Counted from the stretch's first letter, positions 1 through 7,908 are shown. The stretch: 8,035 bases of DNA from Conexibacter sp. (GCA_025964295.1 JAOPZD010000427.1:1-8035), one strand, 5' to 3'. Made by a program: numbers and translations. Notes: a model not told the origin generated them from the letters alone.

Positions 1-1
1 G

Positions 2-232
2 TCACTCCGCGACCGCCCGCCCGAACGCCGAGCCCGCGGCGGCGCGCGGGTCGGCGACCGCGACCAGCTCGAGGTACCCGTGCCCGCGGCCGAGCGGGAC
101 GATGCGGTTGCGCGTCCCCCAGTCCGGGTGCTCGCCGCCGGGCGTCACGGCCAGCCCGGTCGCGGCGGTCAGCCGCGCGGCGGCGGCGTCCAGGTCGGTG
201 ACGGCGAGGACGAGGTGGTCGATGGCCGGCAC
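2..232 (-). pseudogene. Glyoxalase-like (VOC superfamily) protein, N-terminal half only; probably truncated
   Basis: The frame starts at a GTG (232-230) and reads 76 residues to a TGA at 4-2. The first residues, VPAIDHLVLAVTDLDAAAAR, are typical of the first beta-alpha unit of a glyoxalase/bleomycin-resistance (VOC) fold. They are followed by PGGEHPDWGT and GYLELVAV, which match the Glyoxalase_3-like group. His6 and Glu55 sit where VOC proteins often carry metal or substrate ligands. Members of this group are normally about 200 residues long, so the stop falls after roughly the first domain half, just past the DPRAAAGSAFGRAVAE segment. Either the gene is broken (nonsense or frameshift) or it encodes a very short single-module protein; only one base lies beyond the stop, so the window cannot decide. 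The start is supported by a GATCCT -10-like box 7 bases upstream. The gene is divergent from the PaiB-type regulator. Substrate unknown. Confidence 0.6.
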
Positions 233-277
233 GCGCCGCAGGATCGCAGGGCGCGCCGCTCGCGATACTGCCGGGCC
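233..277. promoter_or_regulatory. Overlapping divergent promoters of the VOC and PaiB-type genes
   Basis: Only 45 bases separate the two start codons. On the plus strand GATACT (264-269) ends 8 bases before the ATG at 278. On the minus strand GATCCT (245-240) ends 7 bases before the GTG at 232. Both fit -10 hexamers of leaderless transcripts. If so, the -35 region of each promoter (about 241-246 for plus, 268-263 for minus) lies on the -10 box of the other, so RNA polymerase could probably occupy only one at a time. The 23-bp palindrome seen before other genes here is absent from both. The hexamers are seen directly; promoter function is inferred. Confidence 0.5.
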
Positions 278-895
278 ATGCGCCACAACCCGCACCACGC
301 CGTCGCGGACGAGCGCGTCGTCCGCCGGCTGATCGCCGAGAACCCCTGGGCGACGATCGTCAGCGGCAACGACGGCGCGCTGGTCGCGTCGCACTACCCC
401 ATCCTGCTCGACGAGGACCACGACGGCCTGGCGATCCTGACCCACGTCGGGCGCCCCGACGAGCAGGTCCATGGCCTCGGCGACGGGCGCGAGGTGCTGC
501 TGATCGTCGCCGGCCCGCACGGCTACGTCTCGCCCAGCTGGTACTCCGGCCTGGCCCACCGCGCGCCGACCTGGAACTTCAGCGTCGCGCACTGCTACGG
601 CGTCCCGGAGCTGCTCGACCCCGACGAGAACCTCCGCGTCCTGACCCGGCTCGTCGACCGCTTCGAGCGCCACGTCGCGTCGCCCGTCCAGCTCGACCCC
701 GAGGTCGGCGCGCGCCTGGCGCCCGGCACGCTGGGCCTGCGCCTGCCGATCACGCGCTTCGTCGCCAAGGTCAAGATGAGCCAGGACAAGGACCCGCAGA
801 GCCGCCGACAGGTCCTCGCCGCGCTGCGCCGCCCCGGCCCCTACCGCAACGACGCGCTGGCCGACGAGATGCAGCGCGCGCTCGATGAGGCCTAG
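278..895 (+). CDS. PaiB-type FMN-binding negative transcriptional regulator family protein
   Basis: A 205-residue protein, the usual length for the PaiB family (split-barrel FMN-binding fold). Family blocks are all present and in order: an N-terminal segment with NPWATIVS (22-29) and ASHYPILL (37-44), then GPHGYVSPSWY (79-89), PTWNFSVAH (97-105) and, near the C-terminus, KVKMSQDKD (164-172). In Bacillus subtilis PaiB acts with PaiA to repress sporulation and extracellular enzyme genes. In most genomes members are annotated by similarity only, and many may be flavin-dependent or haem-binding rather than true repressors. There is no signal peptide or helix-turn-helix, so the protein is cytosolic. 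The ATG at 278 is chosen because the family N-terminus begins there and a GATACT box lies 8 bases upstream; the frame is open further upstream, but that part overlaps the VOC gene and has no family similarity. No PaiA acetyltransferase gene is adjacent. Confidence 0.88.
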   Translation: MRHNPHHAVADERVVRRLIAENPWATIVSGNDGALVASHYPILLDEDHDGLAILTHVGRPDEQVHGLGDGREVLLIVAGPHGYVSPSWYSGLAHRAPTWNFSVAHCYGVPELLDPDENLRVLTRLVDRFERHVASPVQLDPEVGARLAPGTLGLRLPITRFVAKVKMSQDKDPQSRRQVLAALRRPGPYRNDALADEMQRALDEA

Positions 896-901
896 CCAGG
901 A

Positions 902-918
902 CGCGGCGCCCGGCCGCG
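902..918 (+). terminator. Small GC hairpin after the PaiB-type gene (weak terminator candidate)
   Basis: CGCGGC (902-907) pairs with GCCGCG (913-918) around a 5-base loop, starting 6 bases after the stop codon. No T-run follows, so it does not meet the usual criteria for an intrinsic terminator. In DNA this rich in GC a 6-bp stem can occur by chance. Confidence 0.2.
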
Positions 919-940
919 AATCACCCTCCCCGGATGATTC
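918..940 (+). promoter_or_regulatory. Shared 23-bp palindromic element, copy 1 (upstream of the permease)
   Basis: The core TCACCCTCCCCGGATGA (921-937) has symmetrical half-sites TCACCC and GGATGA, with GAA before and TTC after. It ends 33 bases before the GTG at 974 and 20 bases before the CACGCT -10-like box, the same spacing as in copies 2 and 3. Measured from a leaderless start site it covers -56 to -34, suitable for an activator or repressor next to the -35 region, or for an extended promoter element. The binding protein is unknown. Confidence 0.65.
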
Positions 941-960
941 GCCGCTGCTCGCCGCGCCGC

Positions 961-966
961 CACGCT
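961..966 (+). promoter_or_regulatory. -10-like box CACGCT of the permease gene
   Basis: CACGCT ends 7 bases before the GTG start at 974, the same spacing seen before three other lead genes in the window. No Shine-Dalgarno sequence precedes this start, which supports a leaderless mRNA. Function is inferred from position and from recurrence. Confidence 0.5.
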
Positions 967-973
967 GGGCGCG

Positions 974-2545
974 GTGAGCGACGCGACGGTCAGCTTCGTG
1001 GTGCTCGGCGTGCTCGTCGCGCTGTTCGTCGTCAACCGGCTGCCGGTCGAGCTCGTCGCCTTCGGCGGGACGCTGGCGCTGTATGCCGCCGGCGTGCTGG
1101 ACCTCCAGCAGGCCTTCGCGGGGTTCAGCGATCCGACCGTCCTGTTCATCGCCGCGCTGTTCGTCGTCAGCGAGGGGCTCGAGGCGACGGGCGTCACGAC
1201 CTGGGCCGGGCAGGCGCTGATGGCGTGGGCGGGGCGCGACCGCGGGCGGCTGGTCGCGGCGACGCTGCTGCTCGTCGCCGGCGCGGCGGCGCTGATCACG
1301 GTCACCGGCGCGGTGGCGGCGCTGCTCCCCGTGGCTGTCGTTGTCGCCGTCCGGATGGCGACGGCGCCGTCCAAGCTGCTGATGCCGGTCGCGTTCGTCG
1401 CCGGCGCGGGCTCGATGCTCGCCCTGACCGGCACGCCGGTCAACGTCATCGTCTCCGAGGCCGCCCAGCACGCCGGCGTGGGCGCCTTCGGCTTCTTCGC
1501 GTTCGCCCTGGTCGGCGTCCCGCTCGTCGCCGGGACGATCGCGATCTGCCTCGTGCTCGGTCCCCGCCTGCTGCCGGAACGGTCGGCGCGCGTGATCCCG
1601 ACCGACCTCAGCCTGCACGCGGACGTGCTCGCCGACCACTACCAGCTCGACGCGCCGGCCGGGGCCCCGGCCCTGTTCACCCGCGAGCGCGGCGTCGCCG
1701 AGGTCGTCGTCGCCCCGCGCTCGGGCCTGATCGGCGAGCGCGTCTTCCCGGGGATGCTGACCGGCAGCGGCGACCTGATGGTCCTGGCCGTCCAGCGCCG
1801 CGGCGAGCCGCGCGGCCCAACGGCGACCGCGCTGGCCGCCGGCGACACGCTGCTGCTGCGCGGCACGTGGTCGGCGCTGGACGAGAACCTAGCCGATCCC
1901 GACGTGCTCGTCGTCGACGCCCCCGGCCTGGTGCGCCGCCAGACCGTGCCGCTGGGCCACGGCGCGCGCGGCGCGATCGCCATCCTCGCCGCGATGGTCG
2001 CGCTGCTGGCCGGCGGCGTCGTGGCGCCGGCGATCGCGACGCTGCTGGCGGCCGGCGCGATGGTCGCCACCGGGATCGTCCCGATACCGCGCGCCTACCG
2101 CGCGATCTCGTGGACGACGGTCGTCCTGATCGCGGCGATGATCCCGGTCTCCACCGCGATCGAGGTCAGCGGCGCGGCGCAGCAGATCGCCGACGCGGTC
2201 GTCGACGGCGTCGGCGACGCCGGCCCGCACGTGCTGCTGATCGTGCTCTTCGCGGTCACCGCCGTGTTCGGCCAGTTGATCAGCAACACGGCCACCGCGC
2301 TGATCGTCATCCCCGTCGCGGTGTCCGCCGCGGCCGACCTCGGCGTCTCGGCCCGGCCCGTCCTGATGAGCGTCGCCGTCGCCGCGGCCGCCTCGTTTCT
2401 GACGCCGATCGCGACGCCGGCCAACCTGATGGTGATGGGTCCGGGCGGCTATCGCTTCGGCGACTACTGGCGGCTCGGCCTGCCGGTGATGGCGCTGTTC
2501 TTCGCCGTCGCCGTCGGGCTCGTCCCGCTGATCTGGTCGTTCTGA
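974..2545 (+). CDS. SLC13/DASS-type permease (ion transporter superfamily) with an internal TrkA-C domain
   Basis: A 523-residue integral membrane protein. Hydrophobic helices fill residues about 5-200 and 330-520. A soluble insert at about 205-325 contains a TrkA-C (RCK_C)-like domain (about 238-305), including PRSGLIGERVF and DLMVLAVQR. This architecture is known in the SLC13-related permeases that carry anions such as dicarboxylates or sulfate with sodium. The second half holds the signature SNTATALIVIP (SNT at 437-439) and the closing block TPIATPANLMVMGPGGYRFG (477-496). The first half has TGTPVN (152-157) where canonical DASS proteins have an SNT-type motif, so this belongs to the more distant TrkA-C subgroup. 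The insert has only one TrkA-C domain where many relatives have two. Substrate cannot be read from the sequence. The GTG start is set by the hydrophobic N-terminus and the CACGCT box 7 bases upstream. The gene appears to be a single transcription unit: 78 bases follow the preceding gene and 75 precede the next start. Confidence 0.85.
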   Translation: MSDATVSFVVLGVLVALFVVNRLPVELVAFGGTLALYAAGVLDLQQAFAGFSDPTVLFIAALFVVSEGLEATGVTTWAGQALMAWAGRDRGRLVAATLLLVAGAAALITVTGAVAALLPVAVVVAVRMATAPSKLLMPVAFVAGAGSMLALTGTPVNVIVSEAAQHAGVGAFGFFAFALVGVPLVAGTIAICLVLGPRLLPERSARVIPTDLSLHADVLADHYQLDAPAGAPALFTRERGVAEVVVAPRSGLIGERVFPGMLTGSGDLMVLAVQRRGEPRGPTATALAAGDTLLLRGTWSALDENLADPDVLVVDAPGLVRRQTVPLGHGARGAIAILAAMVALLAGGVVAPAIATLLAAGAMVATGIVPIPRAYRAISWTTVVLIAAMIPVSTAIEVSGAAQQIADAVVDGVGDAGPHVLLIVLFAVTAVFGQLISNTATALIVIPVAVSAAADLGVSARPVLMSVAVAAAASFLTPIATPANLMVMGPGGYRFGDYWRLGLPVMALFFAVAVGLVPLIWSF

Positions 2546-2559
2546 GGGCCAGCGGGCCC
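2546..2559 (+). terminator. Small GC hairpin directly after the permease stop (weak terminator candidate)
   Basis: GGGCC (2546-2550) pairs with GGCCC (2555-2559) around the loop AGCG, starting immediately after the TGA. The stem is only 5 bp and no T-run follows. It is listed only because it sits exactly at the gene end. Confidence 0.2.
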
Positions 2560-2564
2560 GCCGC

Positions 2565-2587
2565 GCATCACCCGCGGGGGATGAGGC
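2565..2587 (+). promoter_or_regulatory. Shared 23-bp palindromic element, copy 2 (upstream of the M20-AbgT operon)
   Basis: The core TCACCCGCGGGGGATGA (2568-2584) is flanked by GCA and GGC. Half-sites TCACCC and GGATGA are identical to copy 1. It ends 33 bases before the ATG at 2621 and 20 bases before the GACGCT box, exactly as in the other two copies. The five central bases differ between copies, as expected for a dimer-binding site with an unread centre. Confidence 0.65.
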
Positions 2588-2607
2588 GCCCTCACCCGCG
2601 CGCCGCC

Positions 2608-2613
2608 GACGCT
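2608..2613 (+). promoter_or_regulatory. -10-like box GACGCT of the M20-AbgT operon
   Basis: GACGCT ends 7 bases before the ATG at 2621, and no Shine-Dalgarno sequence is visible. The spacing matches the -10 position of a leaderless actinobacterial transcript. Confidence 0.5.
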
Positions 2614-2620
2614 GCACGCC

Positions 2621-3978
2621 ATGTCGCAGCAGTCATCGCCGTCCGCCGCCGTGCGCGTGCCCGCGCTGATGCCCGAGCTGCGCGGTGATCTCGAGCGGCT
2701 CGTGGCGATCCCGTCGATCTCGGGGGCCGACGCACCGGAAGGGCCGCTGCACGACGCCCACGACCTCGTCGCCGAGCTGCTGCGCGGCGCGGGCGTGGAG
2801 CGCGTCGAGACGCTCGAGCTGCCCGACACCGCGCCGATCGTGATGGGCAGCGTCCCCGCGCCCGACGGCGCGCCGACCGTGCTGCTCTACAGCCACTACG
2901 ACGTCGTGCCGGCCGGCCCGGAGGACGCGTGGTCCTCGGCGCCGTTCGCGGCGACCGAGCGCGACGGCGCGCTGGTCGGCCGCGGCACCGCGGACTCCAA
3001 GGCCAACGTCATCTCCCACGTCGGCGCGCTGCGCGCCTGGGAGGGCCGGCCGCCGGTCGGGCTGACGATCGTCATCGAGGGCCAGGAGGAGGTCGGCAGC
3101 GCGCTGAACACGTTCCCGCCCACGCGCCCGGAGCTGTTCGCCTGCGACGCGATGCTGATCGCCGACATGGGCAGCGTCCGCCCGGGCGTGCCGACGCTGA
3201 CGATCGCCTTGCGCGGGATGGCGATGGCCACGATCGAGGTCCGGACGCTGGCCGGCGCCAAGCACAGCGGGCAGTACGGCGGTGCCGCGCCCGACGCGCT
3301 GCTCGTGATCCTGCGGGCGCTCGCGTCGCTGCACGACGAGCACGGCGACGTGACCGTCGAAGGCCTGCGGCGCGAGGAGTGGACCGGCGACTCGTCCACC
3401 GACGAGGAGTTCCGCGCGCTGGCCGAGGTCGAGCCCGGGCTCCCGCTGATCGGCACCGGCGGCCTGGGCTCGCGCGTGTGGTCGGGCCCGGCGATCACCG
3501 TCACCGGCATCGACGTGCCGCCGGTCGACGCCGCGCTCAACGCCGTCAACCCGCACGCGCGGGCCAAGCTCAACCTGCGCGTCCACCCCGAGCAGGACGC
3601 CGCCGAGGCCCAGGCCGCGCTCGTCCGCCACCTGCGCGAGGTGCGGCCGTTCGGCATCGAGATCGACGTCCAGGCGGGCGAGACGGGCAACGGCTTCGCG
3701 GCCGCGACCGATGGCCCGGCCTACGTCGCCGCGCGCGAGGCGATGGCCAGCGCCTGGGGCACCGCGCCCGTCCACGCGGCCAGCGGCGGCTCGATCCCGC
3801 TGGTCAACGCGCTGCAGGCGGCGGTCCCGCAGGCGGAGATCCTGCTGCTCGGCGCCACCGACGGCTACAGCAACATCCACGCGCCCGACGAGCGCGTACT
3901 GCTCAGCGAGTTCGAGCACGCCGTCGCGGCCGAAGCGGACTTCCTCGGGCGCTACGCGGCGGCGGCGAGCGCACGCTG

Positions 3979-3979
<1 letters not shown>
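2621..3979 (+). CDS. M20 family metallopeptidase (dipeptidase/aminoacylase type)
   Basis: A 452-residue cytosolic hydrolase of the M20/M28 di-zinc clan, usual in length. Catalytic elements are all visible: YSHYDVVP with ligand His92 and catalytic-site Asp94; RGTADSKAN with bridging Asp125; EGQEEVGS with general base Glu156 and ligand Glu157; LIADMG with ligand Asp182; and SNIHAPDER with ligand His420. Between them lies the lid/dimerisation domain, with KHSGQYGGAAPDA (214-226), whose His215 matches the conserved dimer-contact histidine of carnosinase-like (CNDP) M20 enzymes. ARAKLNLRVHP (313-323) and ASGGSIPL (387-394) are further family blocks. Such enzymes cut dipeptides, N-acyl amino acids or p-aminobenzoyl-glutamate; the exact substrate is not determinable. 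The stop overlaps the start of the AbgT gene by one base (TGATG), so the hydrolase and transporter are translationally coupled. This arrangement recalls E. coli abgAB-abgT and suggests that the transporter imports a substrate for this enzyme. The ATG is favoured by the -10-like box 7 bases upstream. Confidence 0.88.
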
Positions 3980-5601
<1,622 letters not shown>

Positions 5602-5603
5602 AG

Positions 5604-6710
5604 ATGGCCCGGCTCGCGAGCGTGGTGGCGCTGATGGCGGTGGTCGCGGCCGGCTGCGGCTCGTCGGGGAGCAGCGGCGGCAAGACGCAGCAGGACGCGG
5701 GGACGGCGCAGGTCGCCCGCGGGCGCGAGCTGTTCGCCCAGCGCTGCTCGGGCTGTCACACGCTGAGCGCGGCCGGCGCGCGCGGCTCGGCGACCGACGT
5801 CCACCGCCAGGAGCGGACCGACGGCGTCAACTTCGACCGTCGCAAGGTCGACGAGGAGGCCGTGCTGTTCGCGCTGCGCAACGGCGGGTTCGGGTCGAAG
5901 ATCATGCCCGCGAACATCGTCACCGGTGACGATGCCAAAGCCGTCGCGCGCTTCGTGGCGGGCGCCTCGGGGACCAAGGCGGCCGCGACGCCGGACGCGA
6001 CGCTGGAGAGCGCGCAGGCGCGCACGATGCGCTCCGCGCCGTCGGACTCCGGCGTCCAGCCGGTGGCCAAGACCTCGGAGGCGTCGGACCCGCGGTTCCT
6101 GCGGACGGCCTTCGACTCGGCCCAGGCGCTGTGGGAGCACCAGCTCGGGGGAGCCGGCGTCGCCTACCGCCCCGCGCACCTGGTGTTCTTCCACACCGAG
6201 ATCCACACGCCGTGCGGCCACCAGACCGTCACCACCGGGCCGTTCTACTGCCCCTCGGGCCACGGCGTGTACCTGAACACCGACTTCTTCGAGGCGCTCG
6301 CCCGCGCCTACGGGCTCAACAGCGGGTTCGCCGCGGGCTACGTCACCGCGCACGAGGTCGGCCACCACGTCCAGCAGCTGCTCGGCCTGCACCAGCGCGT
6401 GGCGGAGCTCAACGCGAGCGATCCGGCCGGCGAGAACGCGCGCTCGGTCAACGTCGAGCTGCAGGCCGACTGCTACGCCGGCGTCTGGCTGCACGCGGTC
6501 GCGGCCGCGGGCGAGCTCTCCGAGGCCGACGTCGCCGACATCGTGCGCGCGGCCACCGTCGTCGGCGACGACTTCCAGCGCAACCAGGCGGGCGCCGAGC
6601 TCGCGCCGGAGACGTGGACGCACGGCTCGTCGGCCCAGCGCGTGCGCTGGCTCGAGGTCGGCAAGGAGTCGGGCGCGCCCGCCGCGTGCGACACGTTCAC
6701 CGTGGGCTAG
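5604..6710 (+). CDS. Predicted lipoprotein: cytochrome c domain fused to a YpfJ-type neutral zinc metallopeptidase
   Basis: A 368-residue protein in three parts. Residues 1-18 are a lipoprotein-like signal (basic start, hydrophobic core, AAGC with Cys18), then a Gly/Ser-rich tether to about 30. Residues about 35-122 form a small class I cytochrome c domain: RGRELFAQRCSGCHTL carries the haem-attachment motif Cys48-x-x-Cys51-His52, and KIMPAN offers Met101 as sixth ligand. After a low-complexity linker (about 123-162), residues about 165-366 match the Zn_peptidase family of E. coli YpfJ: TPCGHQTVTTGPFYCP (202-217), VYLNTDFFEAL, the zinc motif His250-Glu251-x-x-His254 in YVTAHEVGHHVQ, the third-ligand block ELQADCYAGVW (Glu286), and the closing THGSSAQRVRW and CDTF. 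All catalytic residues are present. It would act outside the membrane, anchored by lipid. It follows the AbgT gene by two bases, as last gene of the operon. I know of no described protein joining these two domains. One uninterrupted frame argues against an artefact. Substrate unknown. Confidence 0.82.
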   Translation: MARLASVVALMAVVAAGCGSSGSSGGKTQQDAGTAQVARGRELFAQRCSGCHTLSAAGARGSATDVHRQERTDGVNFDRRKVDEEAVLFALRNGGFGSKIMPANIVTGDDAKAVARFVAGASGTKAAATPDATLESAQARTMRSAPSDSGVQPVAKTSEASDPRFLRTAFDSAQALWEHQLGGAGVAYRPAHLVFFHTEIHTPCGHQTVTTGPFYCPSGHGVYLNTDFFEALARAYGLNSGFAAGYVTAHEVGHHVQQLLGLHQRVAELNASDPAGENARSVNVELQADCYAGVWLHAVAAAGELSEADVADIVRAATVVGDDFQRNQAGAELAPETWTHGSSAQRVRWLEVGKESGAPAACDTFTVG

Positions 6711-7683
6711 GCGCCGAGCTGAGCAGGTCGAGCCCGAGCCGCACCGACAGGAAGCGCGCGACCAGCTGGCCCTTGACGCTGTTGCCGGCGGCGTCCAGCG
6801 GCGGCGCGAACGTCCCCATCCCGCCCTTGCCGGGCGAGACCGTCACGATGCCGCCGCCGATGCCGCTCTTGGCGGGCAGGCCGACGTCGTAGAGCCAGTC
6901 GCCGGAGGTCTCGTAGAGGCCCGCGGTGAGCATCACCGCGAGCGTGTGGTGGCAGACCGCGGCGTCGACGACCCGCAGGCCGGTGACGGGGTTGACGCCG
7001 CCGTCGGCGAGCGTCGCGCCCATCACGGCGAGGTCGCGCGCGGTGACGGCGAGCGAGCACTGCCGGGTGTAGAGGTCGACGGCCTCGGCGGGGTCGCCCC
7101 ACAGGCGGCCGCAGCTCTGCAGCAGGCGCGCGATCGCGTGGTTGCGGGCGTTGGTCGCCGACGCCGAGGCGTACACCTGCTCGTCGAGCTCCAGCTCGCG
7201 GCCGGCGAACCACGACAGGCCCTCGTGCAGGAAGCGCCAGCGCTCGCCGGTCGTCGCGCCGGGCGCCAGGCCGGCGGCCGCGATCGCGCCGGCGTTGACC
7301 ATGGGGTTGGTCTGGCCGCTGCCGGTTCGCTCCACCGCGGCCAGCGAGTCGAACGGCAGGCCGGTGGCGTTGACGCCGAGCCGCTCGCGGACCTCCTCGG
7401 AGCCGAGCCGGTCGCAGACCAGGGCGAACACGAACGGCTTGGCGACGCTCATGACCGTGAACGCGTGGTCGGCGTCGCCCGCCGTGAACGCCCGCCCGCC
7501 GGTGCCCAGCACGCAGATCCCGAACAGCTGCGCCGGCATCCGGCGCAGCGCCGGGTAGACGCCGGAGCGCCGGCCCTCGCCGACGGCGGTGAAGCGCGCA
7601 TGGGCCTCGTCGACCAGCGCCTGGACGACGTCGGCCGACGGCAGGTGGCCGGTCGAGACGTACACCTCGCGCTCGTCGGCCAT
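6697..7683 (-). CDS. glsA: Glutaminase (serine-dependent, beta-lactamase-like fold)
   Basis: A 328-residue enzyme, close to the roughly 310 residues of bacterial GlsA, converting glutamine to glutamate and ammonia in the cytosol. Motifs: GVYPAL (Tyr43), MSVAKPF with the catalytic Ser79-x-x-Lys82 pair, NPMVNAGAI (Asn130), ATNARNHAIA (Asn181), DLYTRQCS (Tyr205), AGLYETSGDW (Tyr257) and LPAKSGIGGGI (Ile275). Every one lies 13 residues after its E. coli glutaminase counterpart as I recall the numbering (S66, N117, N168, Y192, Y244, V262), so the alignment is essentially gapless. The exception is the substrate-binding glutamate (E161), where this protein has Ala174 in YASASATNARN. I believe some actinobacterial relatives share this, so it may mark a subgroup rather than an inactive enzyme. 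The ATG is supported by a GAGCCT box 7 bases upstream and by the shared palindrome. Its last 14 bases overlap the end of the convergent cytochrome c-peptidase gene. Confidence 0.9.
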   Translation of the reverse strand: MADEREVYVSTGHLPSADVVQALVDEAHARFTAVGEGRRSGVYPALRRMPAQLFGICVLGTGGRAFTAGDADHAFTVMSVAKPFVFALVCDRLGSEEVRERLGVNATGLPFDSLAAVERTGSGQTNPMVNAGAIAAAGLAPGATTGERWRFLHEGLSWFAGRELELDEQVYASASATNARNHAIARLLQSCGRLWGDPAEAVDLYTRQCSLAVTARDLAVMGATLADGGVNPVTGLRVVDAAVCHHTLAVMLTAGLYETSGDWLYDVGLPAKSGIGGGIVTVSPGKGGMGTFAPPLDAAGNSVKGQLVARFLSVRLGLDLLSSAPSPR

Positions 7684-7690
7684 GGCGCAC

Positions 7691-7696
7691 AGGCTC
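7691..7696 (-). promoter_or_regulatory. -10-like box GAGCCT of the glutaminase gene
   Basis: Read on the minus strand, GAGCCT is separated from the ATG at 7683 by 7 bases (GTGCGCC), the same geometry as for the permease and the M20 operon. There is no Shine-Dalgarno sequence. A leaderless transcript is inferred. Confidence 0.5.
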
Positions 7697-7716
7697 GCGG
7701 GGTGGCGGATGACACG

Positions 7717-7739
7717 GCATCACCCCGGCGGGGTGAGGC
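7717..7739 (-). promoter_or_regulatory. Shared 23-bp palindromic element, copy 3 (upstream of glutaminase)
   Basis: The core is a perfect 17-base palindrome about a single central base (7720-7736; TCACCCCG and CGGGGTGA arms), with GC/GC flanks that also pair. It ends 33 bases before the glutaminase start and 20 bases before its -10-like box, exactly matching copies 1 and 2. Because it lies between divergent genes, it cannot be explained as a terminator. Its nearer partner is the glutaminase; the plus-strand gene at 7909 is 169 bases away. Confidence 0.7.
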
Positions 7740-7853
7740 ACGCCGGCGATCGGCCGCGCCGCTGGTGCCATCGGCCATCGGGTTCGCCGTGTGGGTCCGG
7801 CGGCGCGACGATGCTCGGCGTGGGCTCCGTTCCCCTCCTCCCCCACCCGCTCC

Positions 7854-7886
7854 GCGGCGCCATCCCATCCCCCGTGATGGCGCCGC
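7854..7886 (+). promoter_or_regulatory. Strong stem-loop upstream of the gene at 7909
   Basis: GCGGCGCCATC (7854-7864) and GATGGCGCCGC (7876-7886) form a perfect 11-bp inverted repeat with an 11-base loop. It ends 8 bases before the Shine-Dalgarno-like GGAGGG and 22 bases before the ATG at 7909. It could be a structured 5' leader affecting ribosome access, or a DNA-level operator. The downstream gene differs from the other lead genes in having a good ribosome binding site and no -10-like box close to its start, so a transcribed leader is plausible. A GATGCT hexamer at 7810-7815 is a possible but unproven promoter element. Confidence 0.5.
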
Positions 7887-7894
7887 CAGCGGGC

Positions 7895-7900
7895 GGAGGG
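7895..7900 (+). promoter_or_regulatory. Ribosome binding site for the gene at 7909
   Basis: GGAGGG lies 8 bases before the ATG. It is the best Shine-Dalgarno match in the window and decides this start. Confidence 0.6.
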
Positions 7901-7908
7901 CCCAGCCG

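Noticed and set aside
918..940. Palindrome copies read as intrinsic terminators
   Set aside because: No T-runs follow, copy 3 lies between divergent genes, and the spacing to downstream starts is fixed, so promoter-linked function is far more likely.
2..1639. Very long minus-strand open frame (545 codons) opposite the PaiB-type and permease genes
   Set aside because: Its product is an Arg/Asp/Gly/Gln-rich low-complexity string typical of the antisense of high-GC genes. Only its last 76 codons, from the GTG at 232, show a real family pattern.
934..2688. Plus-strand open frame of 584 codons across the permease
   Set aside because: Another-frame shadow of the permease, extremely Arg-rich, with no recognisable domain.
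2633..3919. Minus-strand open frame of 428 codons across the M20 gene
   Set aside because: Antisense shadow with the same low-complexity composition; the sense frame carries every M20 catalytic motif.
2929..3978. Upstream extension of the AbgT frame through the M20 gene
   Set aside because: The translation is Arg-rich noise in an alternative frame of the M20 gene. Family similarity begins at the ATG at 3979.
6707..7846. Alternative minus-strand frame of 379 codons over the glutaminase
   Set aside because: The neighbouring frame holds the full set of glutaminase motifs; this one is Arg/Gly/Pro-rich and would run through the shared palindrome.
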